The position numbers and the translations under genes were made by a program. The notes under the pieces are model-generated. The model was given only the letters and a program-made list of their open reading frames with translations. It made no database searches and was not told the origin of the DNA. A DNA stretch of 42,133 bases from Candidatus Fermentithermobacillaceae bacterium (GTDB lineage Bacteria > Bacillota > Sulfobacillia > Fermentithermobacillales > Fermentithermobacillaceae), in the NCBI GenBank assembly GCA_012512325.1, contig JAAZEL010000029.1, positions 1 through 42,133 on the forward strand, read 5' to 3'. Positions 15,027 through 24,967 of the stretch are shown here, in pieces. Position 1 is the first letter of the stretch. Each line of letters opens with the position of its first letter.

Positions 15027-16400
15027 ATGAAACCGGCCTACGGGCTCGAACTGGTTCAGACACAGAAGCTCGTCTTAACACCTGAACTGCATCAAGCCAT
15101 CATGATCTTGCAGATGAACGTTCAGGAGCTGTCTGGCCTGATCCTGGAGGAAGTCCAGAAGAACCCTCTCCTGGAATTGGTTGAAGAGACCACGGAAAAG
15201 CTGCGTGACGACGAGGATGAAGAGGATTGGATGGCATATTTCTTTGATTCTTCAGACCTGGGCCTCGGGGGGAGCGCTAGGGGTGGTGCTTCAGCCGGGC
15301 TCAGGGGCGAATATGACCCGTTACGTTACACGTCCGCACAAGCCAACACTTCAATCAGAGAATATCTCCTGTCCCAACTGGGTGTCACACGCCTTGAGGA
15401 TAAGGACCGGGCCATTGCCCGCTTCATCATCGAAAGCATAGATGACAACGGGTACTTGCAATCCAGCGTGGGTGAAGTTGCCTTAGCCACGGAAAGCTCC
15501 CCGGAACAGGTTGAAAGGGTGCTCAAGCTGGTCCAGAAGTTCGATCCCCCGGGGGTTGCCGCCAGGAACCTTAGAGAATGCCTTGAACTGCAGGCGGAAG
15601 CCAAGGGCCTCGCTCCCCTTGCCTTGGAAATCATCAGGCACCATCTCGATGATCTCGCCCAGGGCAGGTACACCAAGATATGCCAAAGCACCAATGCGTC
15701 CCTCCAGCAGGTCTTGAGAGCCAGGGACTCTATCGTGGAGCTTCAGCCCAAACCCGGGGCGGCGTTTTCAGGAGGCCATGTCACCTTCATAGTGCCCGAT
15801 ATTGCCGTGAGGAGGATCGGAGACGACTTTGTGGTGATTTTGAACGACAACGCTTTGCCCTCCATTAGGTGGAATCCATATTACAGGAAACTGCTTGCGG
15901 CCGGCGACAAGGACGCCAGGAGTTACTTGGTCAAGCAAATGAAGAGAGCCCGTTTCCTGTTGAGAAGCATAGAGCAAAGAAGGATAACCATATCCAGGGT
16001 AATGGAGACCATTGTGGCACGGCAGCGCAGGTTTTTCCTGGAAGGACCGGGGCATCTTGAGCCTCTGACCCTCAAGGATGTTGCCGACGAACTCAACATA
16101 CACGATTCCACGGTATCCCGGGCAGTATCAGGGAAATACGTTGACACGCCTTTCGGGGTGTTTCCGTGTAAGATGTTCTTCACCCCCGGAGTGGAGTCTT
16201 ACGGACAAGAGGTTTCCCAGTACAACATAAAGAGGATGATTGAACAGATTGTGCGCGATGAAGACCCAAGGGCTCCATTGACTGACGGCCAGATCGCCGA
16301 AGAACTTAGATCCCAGGGCGTGCAGGTAGCCAGGCGTACGGTTGCCAAGTATCGCTCCCAACTGGGAATCCTCCCTTCAAACCGCAGGAAGAAACTGTGA
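15027..16400 (+). CDS. rpoN: RNA polymerase sigma-54 factor
   Basis: LELVQTQKLVLTPELHQAIMILQMNVQELSGLILEEVQKNPLLEL; HDSTVSRAVSGKYVDTPFGVFPCKMFF; RpoN box ARRTVAKYR. Confidence 0.96.
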   Translation: MKPAYGLELVQTQKLVLTPELHQAIMILQMNVQELSGLILEEVQKNPLLELVEETTEKLRDDEDEEDWMAYFFDSSDLGLGGSARGGASAGLRGEYDPLRYTSAQANTSIREYLLSQLGVTRLEDKDRAIARFIIESIDDNGYLQSSVGEVALATESSPEQVERVLKLVQKFDPPGVAARNLRECLELQAEAKGLAPLALEIIRHHLDDLAQGRYTKICQSTNASLQQVLRARDSIVELQPKPGAAFSGGHVTFIVPDIAVRRIGDDFVVILNDNALPSIRWNPYYRKLLAAGDKDARSYLVKQMKRARFLLRSIEQRRITISRVMETIVARQRRFFLEGPGHLEPLTLKDVADELNIHDSTVSRAVSGKYVDTPFGVFPCKMFFTPGVESYGQEVSQYNIKRMIEQIVRDEDPRAPLTDGQIAEELRSQGVQVARRTVAKYRSQLGILPSNRRKKL

Positions 16401-16519
16401 TTTCAGTTACCCTTTTTTCAGATGCAAAGCCTTCGAACCAAGGCGTGTTATTTGACGTTTGGGCGGTTAGGCACTACAATTATCACTGTATGACACTTGA
16501 TCTGAATTGTCTGTAAACT

Positions 16520-16534
16520 AGGCATTCCGGCTGC
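16520..16534 (+). promoter_or_regulatory. Candidate sigma-54 -24/-12 promoter upstream of rnfC
   Basis: aGGcattccggctGCa: GG-N10-GC spacing, imperfect match to TGGCAYRNNNNTTGCW. Confidence 0.3.
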
Positions 16535-16561
16535 ATACTTAGCTGCAATGAGGTGGAGAAA

Positions 16562-17908
16562 GTGATCACAATCATAAAGAAGATGATCGGAGGAGTGTCG
16601 GTTCCTGACAAGAAGGAACTGTCGGAAAGCTCTCCGATAGAGTTCGCCGGGCTCCCCGGGGAACTCATACTTTTTTTGTCTCAGCATATAGGTGCTCCGT
16701 CTGTGCCTTTGGTGAAACCAAAAGACACGGTCAAGCGGGGGCAGGTGATAGCTGAACCCTGTGGGTTTGTAAGCGTCCCTTTGCATGCACCCACATCAGG
16801 GGTGATAAAAGCTATCGAGCCCAGGTATCATCCGGGCCAGGCCCGCATGTGTGAAGCCATCATACTTGAGCCTGACGGCAAACACGAGCCGGCGGAAGAG
16901 CTTTCTCCGGCAGCCTCTGATCTGGATGGCATTTCGCCTGACGAGATTAGGGAATTGGCCAGGCAGGCCGGTATCGTGGGGCTTGGGGGTGCGGCTTTTC
17001 CCACTTCGGTGAAGCTTGCTCCTCCGGAGGACAAGCCTATAGACACATACCTTCTCAACGGCTCTGAATGTGAACCTTATCTCACGGCGGATCACAGGCT
17101 TATGCTAGAACAAGCTGACAAGGTCATGTTCGGGTTTAAGGGCTTGATGAAGGCGGCGGGAGTCCGGCGCGGGATCGTGTGTATAGAAGACAACAAACCT
17201 GATGCCATTGAGGCCATGAAGCAGGCTTTGTCAGCCTACGACGGCTTGGAACTTGCCGTGCTTAGCACACGGTATCCCAGGGGCGGGGAAAAGCAGCTTA
17301 TCCAGGCTGTCTTAGGCAGGGAAGTACCTCCTCCGCCGGGACTGCCTTACGATGTGGGAGTGTTGGTATCCAACGTAGGCACCGCCTATGCCCTGGCCGA
17401 CGCTGTACTTACCGGGGTTCCCCTGGTGGAAAGGGTTGTAACCGTTACAGGGGAAGGTGTGGCTAAGCCGTCGAATTTTAGGACTCTTATCGGTACCCCC
17501 GTGTCCTACTTGATAGAAAAGGCAGGTGGGTTCAAGGGCACTCCGGGCAAGGTGATACTGGGCGGCCCCATGATGGGCTGTTCCCTCAGGAGCCTGGACG
17601 TCCCGGTGTTCAAAGGCGCCTCGGGGATACTGGTGCTTACAAAGGAGCAGGCAGTGGAAGAACCCATCCTCCCTTGCGTAAAATGCGGTAAATGCGTTGA
17701 TGTGTGTCCCATGGGGCTTCAACCCCTGTGGATCTCCGCCTATGCCGAACGGGAGCTCATGGAAGAAGCTGAAACCTTCAGGGCTATGGATTGCATCGAA
17801 TGCGGATGTTGTGCTTATATCTGCCCTGCAAAGAGGCCTTTGGTGCAGTGGATAAAGATGGCGAAAGCAGACATAAGTTCGAGGCGGAGCGCTCAAAAGA
17901 AGAGCTAG
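16562..17908 (+). CDS. rnfC: Rnf electron transport complex subunit C
   Basis: GLGGAAFPTSVKL, CVKCGKCVDVCPMGLQP, CIECGCCAYICPAKRPLV; GTG at 16562 (or 16553). Confidence 0.94.
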   Translation: MITIIKKMIGGVSVPDKKELSESSPIEFAGLPGELILFLSQHIGAPSVPLVKPKDTVKRGQVIAEPCGFVSVPLHAPTSGVIKAIEPRYHPGQARMCEAIILEPDGKHEPAEELSPAASDLDGISPDEIRELARQAGIVGLGGAAFPTSVKLAPPEDKPIDTYLLNGSECEPYLTADHRLMLEQADKVMFGFKGLMKAAGVRRGIVCIEDNKPDAIEAMKQALSAYDGLELAVLSTRYPRGGEKQLIQAVLGREVPPPPGLPYDVGVLVSNVGTAYALADAVLTGVPLVERVVTVTGEGVAKPSNFRTLIGTPVSYLIEKAGGFKGTPGKVILGGPMMGCSLRSLDVPVFKGASGILVLTKEQAVEEPILPCVKCGKCVDVCPMGLQPLWISAYAERELMEEAETFRAMDCIECGCCAYICPAKRPLVQWIKMAKADISSRRSAQKKS

Positions 17909-17936
17909 GCCTGTTTGGAGATACGGAGGTATTAGC

Positions 17937-18923
17937 ATGAAGGACAAGCTGCTGGTGACACCACCACCTCACGTGAAGAGCCCCAAGGCGGTGCAGGGAA
18001 TCATGCTTGATGTGGTGATAGCGCTGCTACCCGCTGCCATAGCCGGAGCGGTATTGTTTGGTTTCAGATCGTTGCTGATCATTCTGGCTTCGGTGGCGTC
18101 TGCGGTGGCTTCAGAGGCGATTTATCAAAAGGCAGTGAAAAAGCAAGTCACGGTGAACGATTTTTCCGCTGTGATTACAGGTCTTCTGATGGCATTGACA
18201 TTGCCGCCTGATGTGCCTGTATGGATGCCGGTGATCGGATCGGCGTTCGCCATTGTAATTGCCAAGCAGGTATTCGGCGGCTTGGGGTACAACTTCGTCA
18301 ACCCTGCCCTTGCAGCCAGGGCGTTCTTGCTTGCTGCCTGGCCTTTGCACATGACGAGGGATTGGCTTAACCCCATGACCTATGAGGCGCTTTCTACCGC
18401 GACACCGCTGGTTGGGTTCAATGTCACAGGGCAGTCCGGTTTGACCCTGACCCAAATGCTCCTTGGCCAAAGGCCCGGGTCAATTGGGGAAACCTGCATA
18501 TTGGCGCTGCTGTTGGGAGGAGTCTACCTCATAGCCAGGGACGTGATAGACTACCGGATCCCAGTGGGTTACCTGGGCACTCTGGCAGTGGGTACGTGGA
18601 TCTTCGGGAAGCCCGGGGCACTCTTCCAAGGGGATCCCTTGAGTGGGATACTCCTGGGCGGGGCGTTCATCGGGGCGTTTTTCATGGCAACCGATTACGT
18701 GACGTCCCCTGTAACTCCAAGGGGCAGGTTATTCATGGGAATAGGTGCCGGGCTGATCACTTTGATGATTAGGTTGTGGGGCGGCTACCCTGAAGGCGTC
18801 ACCTATGCCATTTTGTTCATGAATCTCGTTACACCGTTGATTGACAGGTATGTGGTACCAAGGTATTACGGTTCCGGCCATGATGCCGTGGCGCGGAAGG
18901 CAGCCGGAGGTGAAACCAGGTGA
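17937..18923 (+). CDS. rnfD: Rnf complex subunit D
   Basis: Multi-TM; flavinylation-like ALSTATPL at 18390-18410; FMATDYVTSPVTPRGR. Confidence 0.95.
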   Translation: MKDKLLVTPPPHVKSPKAVQGIMLDVVIALLPAAIAGAVLFGFRSLLIILASVASAVASEAIYQKAVKKQVTVNDFSAVITGLLMALTLPPDVPVWMPVIGSAFAIVIAKQVFGGLGYNFVNPALAARAFLLAAWPLHMTRDWLNPMTYEALSTATPLVGFNVTGQSGLTLTQMLLGQRPGSIGETCILALLLGGVYLIARDVIDYRIPVGYLGTLAVGTWIFGKPGALFQGDPLSGILLGGAFIGAFFMATDYVTSPVTPRGRLFMGIGAGLITLMIRLWGGYPEGVTYAILFMNLVTPLIDRYVVPRYYGSGHDAVARKAAGGETR

Positions 18924-19567
18924 ACGAGAACAAGACATTTCTGGGTTATGATTTTGTAAAAGGATTCATAAAGGAAAACCCGACTTTCGCATTGGCTGTG
19001 GGCATGTGTCCGACCTTGGCGGTTACAACGTCCTTGGTAAACGGGTTTTGGATGGGTGTGGCCGTGATCTTTGTGCTCACCTTCTCTAACGTGTTTGTTT
19101 CTCTGTTGCGGAAGTTCATCCCTGACGAAATCCGTATCCCTGTGTTCATCATTCTCATTGCAACTCCGGTTGTGATAGTTGAACTGGTGATGAAGGCGTA
19201 TTTGCCTGCGATGTACGACATCTTGGGGATCTTTGTGCCGCTTATCGTGGTTAACTGTATAATCATCCATCGCGCTGAAGCGTTTGCATACAGAAACCGG
19301 GTGCTCAATTCAGCAATGGATGCCTTGGGCTCGGGCATGGCTTTTACGTTGAACCTGATGGTGATTGGAGCCATACGGGAATTCCTGGGGACAGGCCAGA
19401 TTGCCTTCGGGAGCGCCGTATTTCCCAAGGCTCCGTTGTTTGAACCTGCAGCCGTGATGCTGACGCCTCCCGGCGGGTTCATAACCCTGGGAGTCCTCAT
19501 GGCTTTGCTCAATATCGCAGTGGCACGGGTGAGTAAGCGCAAGACGACCCAGTCGCAGTCAGGCTAG
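18920..19567 (+). CDS. rnfE: Rnf complex subunit E
   Basis: ENPTFALAVGMCPTLAVTTSLVNG...VNCIIIHRAEAFAYRN; GTG start overlapping the rnfD stop. Confidence 0.93.
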   Translation: MNENKTFLGYDFVKGFIKENPTFALAVGMCPTLAVTTSLVNGFWMGVAVIFVLTFSNVFVSLLRKFIPDEIRIPVFIILIATPVVIVELVMKAYLPAMYDILGIFVPLIVVNCIIIHRAEAFAYRNRVLNSAMDALGSGMAFTLNLMVIGAIREFLGTGQIAFGSAVFPKAPLFEPAAVMLTPPGGFITLGVLMALLNIAVARVSKRKTTQSQSG

Positions 19568-19594
19568 GGCCACCGCCGGAAGGAGTGATTGTGC

Positions 19595-20182
19595 ATGGAA
19601 ATACTGGGGATGATTTTGGCAGGCGTGCTGATCAATAATTTCGTGTTCATGCAGTATCTGGGGTTGTGCCCCTTTCTCGGGGTTTCAAAAGGCCTCGATA
19701 TGGCTACAGGCATGTCAGGAGCGGTGATCTTCGTCATGACTGTGGCCTCAACGGTGACGGCTGCCCTTGAACAATTTATCCTGAAGCCTCTGGAACTGGA
19801 ATACCTGAGGACAATTGCATATATCCTGGTCATCGCTTCCTTTGTGCAATTGGTGGAAATATTCATGAAGAAGACTTTGCCGGGCTTGTACCAGGCTCTG
19901 GGAATATACCTGCCGCTGATAACCACCAACTGCGCTGTGCTGGGTGCGGCCATGTTGAACGTCACCAAGTCGTACGGAATTGCATTGGGCACCCTCAACG
20001 GGTTCGCAGGAGCCGTTGGTTGGAGCTTGGCCATCATAATCTTCGCGGGGATACGGGAAAGGTGGAAGCTAATGGACATACCCGCCACTTTGGACGGCTT
20101 CCCACTGGCCTTGATTTCAACAGGCCTCATGTCCCTTGCGTTCTTGGGCTTTTCAGGTCTGTTCGGCAACCTGCTTAAGTGA
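19595..20182 (+). CDS. rnfA: Rnf complex subunit A
   Basis: LINNFVFMQYLGLCPFLGVSKG...ITTNCAVLGAAML. Confidence 0.94.
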   Translation: MEILGMILAGVLINNFVFMQYLGLCPFLGVSKGLDMATGMSGAVIFVMTVASTVTAALEQFILKPLELEYLRTIAYILVIASFVQLVEIFMKKTLPGLYQALGIYLPLITTNCAVLGAAMLNVTKSYGIALGTLNGFAGAVGWSLAIIIFAGIRERWKLMDIPATLDGFPLALISTGLMSLAFLGFSGLFGNLLK

Positions 20183-20194
20183 GGAGGAGCATAA

Positions 20195-21007
20195 ATGCTG
20201 AGTGCAATTGTGACCCTGGGTGCGGCGGGCCTTGTGTTCGGCGGGTTCCTGGCTTTGGCCGCCCAGAAATTCAAGGTGGAAGAAGATCCCAAAGTAGCTG
20301 AAATCCTTGAGGTGCTGCCCGGCGCCAATTGCGGTGCATGCGGTTTCCCGGGATGTGCTGGTCTGGCTTCGGCAATAGTCAAGGGCGAAGCTCCTTGCAA
20401 CGCTTGCATACCGGGAGGGGACGCGGTTGCCGATAAGATTGCTTCTATCATGGGCGTAGTGTGCGAAGGGGTTGAGCCCATGGTAGCCGTGGTATGCTGT
20501 CAAGGCGATGATGACCGTGCGGAGCTTGTGGCGCAGTACCACGGAGTGATGGATTGCCATGCGGCTAACCAGCTGGGCGGTTCCAAGGGATGCCCATACG
20601 GCTGCCTTGGGCTTGGAAGTTGTGTAAGGGCGTGTCCCTTTGATGCCATGTACATGTCACCCGAGGGACTGCCTGTGGTTATCAAAGAGAAATGTACCGG
20701 ATGCGGCGCTTGTGTGAGAGCGTGTCCCAGGGGTATAATTGACCTCGCGCCTTGCGACAAGCATGTACATATACTGTGCAGCTCTTACGATAAAGGGCCT
20801 CAGGTGCGGAAGTACTGCCGGGTGGGCTGCATTGCATGCCGCATCTGCGTCAGATCTTGCCCTCAAGAGGCAATATCGATGGACAGGGATACCTTGGCCA
20901 AGATCGACTATTCCATCTGCGACAATTGTGGGGTTTGTGTGGCCAAGTGCCCCATGAAAACCATCGTTGACACCAGGCTGCCGGAGGCGGAGAAGCAGGT
21001 ATCCTAG
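20195..21007 (+). CDS. rnfB: Rnf complex subunit B (ferredoxin-type)
   Basis: LPGANCGACGFPGCAGLASAIVKGEAPCNACIPGG; CTGCGACVRACP; CDNCGVCVAKCP. Confidence 0.95.
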   Translation: MLSAIVTLGAAGLVFGGFLALAAQKFKVEEDPKVAEILEVLPGANCGACGFPGCAGLASAIVKGEAPCNACIPGGDAVADKIASIMGVVCEGVEPMVAVVCCQGDDDRAELVAQYHGVMDCHAANQLGGSKGCPYGCLGLGSCVRACPFDAMYMSPEGLPVVIKEKCTGCGACVRACPRGIIDLAPCDKHVHILCSSYDKGPQVRKYCRVGCIACRICVRSCPQEAISMDRDTLAKIDYSICDNCGVCVAKCPMKTIVDTRLPEAEKQVS

Positions 21008-21102
21008 AGCATACACTATTGAAAGACACATTTGTAGCTTATACCGGGCCGCGGGTTCCCTGACCGCTGCTGCGTCCCACTCTGGCGCCTAGGAGGTACG
21101 AC

Positions 21103-22161
21103 GTGTCTAAGCAGGCTAACAGGCAGACGGCTGTTTTTTTGGAGAGTGAGCGCGCTGGGAACATACTGATTCCCATTGCGCTTATTTCTATCGCCCTGGT
21201 TGTGGCCCTAAGCGGCTGTTCGCTTCTTAGCCGCAAAGGCCAAGTCGTGGAGAAGCAAGCCTTCGACATAATGGACACATATGTAAGTGTCATGGCATAC
21301 GGCGCCAAGGCCGAAGAGGCCATAGAACAGGCCATAGCCGAGATGAGGAGGCTTGACTCGCTCCTCAGTGCGTACGACCCTGATTCTGAAGTGTCGGCGA
21401 TAAACCGTATGGCCGGGGAAGCCCCGGTCAAGGTTTCAGATGATACCCTGGCGGTGATACAAACAGCCTTATACTTCGCCGAGATCTCAGGCGGAGTGTT
21501 TGATCCCACTATCTTGCCTGTATCACGACTGTGGGCCGCTGCACGGGAACAGGCGCAATTACCTGCAAGGGAAGAGGTGGCAGCAGCCCTTGAGCTTGTA
21601 GATTACAGACTGGTGCAGCTTGACCCGGATGCAGGGACAGTGTTCCTTCCGGCCAAGGGAATGGGCTTGGATCTTGGTGCCATAGCCAAGGGATATGCAG
21701 TTGAAAAGATGGCGGAAATCCTTCGCGCCTCAGGAGTGGAGTCTTTCCTCATTGATGCCGGCGGAAACGTTTATGTAGGTGGCAGGAAACCCGATAATTC
21801 CCTTTGGCGTGTAGGTGTCACCGACCCGAGGAATACCGCGGATATCCTCGGTGTGATGTCCGCAGAAGATATGGCGGTTGTGAGTTCCGGCGATTACAGG
21901 AGATATTTTGTGGTGGATAACACAGTGTACCACCACATCATAGATCCCAGGACAGGGTATCCTTCTGACACCAACCGCGGAACTACCGTGTTCTCGCCGT
22001 CGTCTGCAGAGGCAGATGCTTTGTCTACCATTACGTTTATCCTCGGGCCTGATGACGGCGAAGGCATCCTTTCGCAATTTGACGGGATCGGGGTTATTTT
22101 CGTCAGGCAAGACGGAAGTGTTGTCACCAAAGGGCTTGTAGACGCTTTTGAGTTCAAATAG
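21103..22161 (+). CDS. apbE: FAD:protein FMN transferase (ApbE), lipoprotein
   Basis: Lipobox LSGC; MDTYVSVMAYG; LDLGAIAKGYAVEKMAEIL; FLIDAGGNVYVGG; HIIDPRTGYPSD. Confidence 0.93.
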   Translation: MSKQANRQTAVFLESERAGNILIPIALISIALVVALSGCSLLSRKGQVVEKQAFDIMDTYVSVMAYGAKAEEAIEQAIAEMRRLDSLLSAYDPDSEVSAINRMAGEAPVKVSDDTLAVIQTALYFAEISGGVFDPTILPVSRLWAAAREQAQLPAREEVAAALELVDYRLVQLDPDAGTVFLPAKGMGLDLGAIAKGYAVEKMAEILRASGVESFLIDAGGNVYVGGRKPDNSLWRVGVTDPRNTADILGVMSAEDMAVVSSGDYRRYFVVDNTVYHHIIDPRTGYPSDTNRGTTVFSPSSAEADALSTITFILGPDDGEGILSQFDGIGVIFVRQDGSVVTKGLVDAFEFK

Positions 22162-22221
22162 TATTGATTGCAGGCAGCATGAAACTGGCACATGCTTGAG
22201 CCGGTATGAATGGGGAGGAAT

Positions 22222-22473
22222 ATGGCAATGAGGAGACAATCCCGCGCCTGGGTCTGGGTAGTAGCTTTGCTTGCCGGGGCAATCGTAGGCAGCGTCATAG
22301 GTGAAGTGCTTTCAGACGTGGCGCCGATACTCTCCAGGGGGTTTTCCTTCGGGTTGAGCCCTCCTTTCCATCTGGATCTCAATGTGGTTTCCTTCACCTT
22401 TGGGTTCAACATCCGCCTCAACTTGGCAGGGGCAATCCTTATCCTGCTGCTGGTGCTGATACTTGGAAGGTGA
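22222..22473 (+). CDS. Small DUF4321-like membrane protein
   Basis: GAIVGSVIGEVLSDVAPILSRGFSFGLSPPFHLDLNVVSFTFGFNIRLNLAGAILILLLVLILGR; located directly before maf. Confidence 0.7.
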   Translation: MAMRRQSRAWVWVVALLAGAIVGSVIGEVLSDVAPILSRGFSFGLSPPFHLDLNVVSFTFGFNIRLNLAGAILILLLVLILGR

Positions 22474-22478
22474 ATTGA

Positions 22479-23069
22479 TTGAGGTTAGTGCTTGCATCCC
22501 GGTCTCCCCGGAGGAAGGCCTTGTTGGAAGCCATCGGCGTACAACCCCTGGTGGTACCTTCCAAGTTTGACGAAGGGCGTTTTGACACCGACGGGCTAAA
22601 CCCCAGGGAGCTGGCCATTGCCCTTGCCAGGGGGAAAACAGCCGCAGTGGCTCGGGAATACCCGGGGGATGTGGTTTTGGGCGCCGATACCATCGTGGTG
22701 CTTGACGGCAAAGTAATCGGCAAACCCCAAAGCCCTGAGGAAGCCGGCAGTATGCTGCAAGAGCTTTCAGGAAGGACCCACCGGGTATATACAGGCATTG
22801 CCCTTTACCGGCCGGGCTCGGGAGAAATACTTACCGATGCCGACTGTACCCTTGTGACCATGCGGGAACTTGACCCCCGCGAGATCCGATGGTATGTGAG
22901 CACCGGGGAACCCATGGGAAAGGCGGGAGGCTACGGCATCCAGGGAAAGGCCGCTTTGTTTGTCGCCTCTATAAATGGGGATTATACTGGTGTAATAGGG
23001 CTTCCATTATCGAGATTTTATGAGATACTAAAAAGGGCGGGACTGTCCATCACAAGCTTTTTTGTTTAG
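22479..23069 (+). CDS. maf: Maf-like nucleoside triphosphate pyrophosphatase
   Basis: MRLVLASRSPRRKALLEAIG; VLGADTIVVLDGKVIGKP; GKAGGYGIQGKAALFV. Confidence 0.94.
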   Translation: MRLVLASRSPRRKALLEAIGVQPLVVPSKFDEGRFDTDGLNPRELAIALARGKTAAVAREYPGDVVLGADTIVVLDGKVIGKPQSPEEAGSMLQELSGRTHRVYTGIALYRPGSGEILTDADCTLVTMRELDPREIRWYVSTGEPMGKAGGYGIQGKAALFVASINGDYTGVIGLPLSRFYEILKRAGLSITSFFV

Positions 23070-23164
23070 CGTGGTTTTCGTTTAATGTATATTGAAAGGT
23101 ACATAAATGTTTCGTGTTTCAGGGTTGGCTGCGGAGGGGAATATAGGAGGAGGTAGCCATAACC

Positions 23165-23881
23165 CTGAACCGGTTAACAATAAAAGACTGGCCTGAACAC
23201 GAAAAACCCAGGGAAAGGTTGTTTAGAACGGGGGCCCAAGCTCTGTCCGATGCAGAGCTGGTAGCGATTCTGCTAGGCACGGGAACCTCCAGTGAAACAG
23301 CTCTTGATCTCGCCAAGCGGCTGATACATTGGGGTGAGGCCAACTACGGCCCGGGGCTTGGTTTCCTACAAGAAGCATCTAAACAAGAGCTCATGTCCCT
23401 TTCAGGGATTGGGATGGCGAAGGCGGCCAGGCTCAAGGCGTGCGCCGAGATTCACAGGCGGTTGCTCAAGCCCGAACAGTACATGACACCGCGGGTTACG
23501 ATAACTTGCGGGCGCGATGTGTACGAACTGCTGAAGGGCGATATGGAGCGACTGGACAGGGAACAGGTTTGGGTCCTGATGCTCAATGTGAGGAACCACC
23601 TGATCCACCGGGAAGTAATATCTGTGGGGAGCCTGGACACGTCGGTGGTACATCCCAGGGAGATATTCAAGAATTGCATAAGAAGGAGCGCGGCTGCCGT
23701 GATCCTTGCCCATAACCATCCCAGCGGCGATGCGGCACCAAGCGACGACGACATAAGGATGACCAAGAGAATAATAGAAGCAGGCAAAATCGTGGGAATT
23801 ACCGTGTTGGACCATGTGATAATAGGACGGGGGCAGGACATCAGCCTGAGGGAGTCTTTCGCAGGATGGTTTACTTGGTAA
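23165..23881 (+). CDS. radC: RadC family protein; non-canonical start (CTG 23165 or ATA 23159)
   Basis: [59 protein letters not shown]-type motif. Confidence 0.9.
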   Translation: MNRLTIKDWPEHEKPRERLFRTGAQALSDAELVAILLGTGTSSETALDLAKRLIHWGEANYGPGLGFLQEASKQELMSLSGIGMAKAARLKACAEIHRRLLKPEQYMTPRVTITCGRDVYELLKGDMERLDREQVWVLMLNVRNHLIHREVISVGSLDTSVVHPREIFKNCIRRSAAAVILAHNHPSGDAAPSDDDIRMTKRIIEAGKIVGITVLDHVIIGRGQDISLRESFAGWFTW

Positions 23882-23918
23882 GTCTTTACGGTTTGAGCTA
23901 AGAGGGGAGTGGCAGAAG

Positions 23919-24947
23919 GTGCAGTGGCTTTTCAAGTACGTTACCAGGGACATCGCTATAGATCTGGGTACCGCTAACACTCTTGTGCATGTCAGGGGAA
24001 AAGGGATAGTGTTAGTCGAGCCCTCGGTGGTTGCCATCCATGCAGAAACCAAGGAGCTCCTGGCTGTGGGTACAGAAGCCAAGCAGATGATAGGCAGGAC
24101 TCCTGGCAACATCATCGCTATCAGGCCCATGAAAGACGGAGTCATCGCAGATTTCGACGTTACCCAGATGATGATGCACCACTTCATCAGCAAGGCTTAC
24201 CGGCGCGGGCTGCTGAAGCCAAGGGTTATCGTGGCCGTTCCGTCAGGCTGTACGGAAGTTGAGCGAAGGGCCGTATTGGACGCAGTGCTCAGAGCGGGTG
24301 CCAGGGAAGCCTATACCATCGAAGAGCCCATGGCTGCCGCTATCGGCGCCGGACTGCCTGTGGATGAACCTACGGGCAACATGATAGTTGACATCGGCGG
24401 CGGGACAAGCGAAGTGGCTGTGATCTCCCTGGAAGGGATTGTCGCATCCCGGTCTATCAGGGTAGGCGGTGACGAAATGGATGAAGCGGTGGTCAACTAC
24501 GTGAAGCGGGCCTACAACCTGCTCATAGGTGAACGCACCGCCGAGGAAGTGAAGACCACCATAGGGTCAGCTTCCGAACTTGAGCAAGAAGAGACCATGG
24601 ATATAAGAGGACGAGACCTGGTTACAGGTTTGCCCAGAACCATAACGGTTGACTCGCGGGAAATCCGCAAGGCCCTGTCCGAGCCTGTGAACGCCATCCT
24701 GGAAGCTGTCAAAGAGACCCTTGAGAACACTCCCCCTGAGCTTGCCGCGGATATCATGGACAGGGGCATAGTCATGACAGGCGGCGGCTCCATGCTTAAG
24801 GGGCTGGACAGGCTGATCAGTTCAGAAACGGGCATGCCTGTCCACACCGTGGACGAGCCGCTGTATGCAGTGGTGAGAGGAGCTGGAAAAGCTCTCGAAG
24901 AAATCGATACTCTTAGGAAAGTGCTGGCTTCTTCCAAGCGTCGTTGA
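23919..24947 (+). CDS. mreB: Rod shape-determining protein MreB
   Basis: [66 protein letters not shown]. Confidence 0.97.
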   Translation: MQWLFKYVTRDIAIDLGTANTLVHVRGKGIVLVEPSVVAIHAETKELLAVGTEAKQMIGRTPGNIIAIRPMKDGVIADFDVTQMMMHHFISKAYRRGLLKPRVIVAVPSGCTEVERRAVLDAVLRAGAREAYTIEEPMAAAIGAGLPVDEPTGNMIVDIGGGTSEVAVISLEGIVASRSIRVGGDEMDEAVVNYVKRAYNLLIGERTAEEVKTTIGSASELEQEETMDIRGRDLVTGLPRTITVDSREIRKALSEPVNAILEAVKETLENTPPELAADIMDRGIVMTGGGSMLKGLDRLISSETGMPVHTVDEPLYAVVRGAGKALEEIDTLRKVLASSKRR

Positions 24948-24967
24948 AAGAGGAAGGATGACATTCT

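Noticed and set aside
16429-16453. Rho-independent terminator after rpoN (gccttcgaaccaaggc...ttattt)
   Set aside because: Stem only 5 bp and T-tract poor; not strong enough to call.
18900-18960. A short or frameshifted rnfG between rnfD and rnfE
   Set aside because: rnfD stop and rnfE start overlap by 4 bp and both proteins are intact; no FMN_bind-like sequence in any frame.
19564-20481. 305-aa minus-strand ORF
   Set aside because: Antisense shadow of rnfA/rnfB, which are unambiguous; no coding signature.
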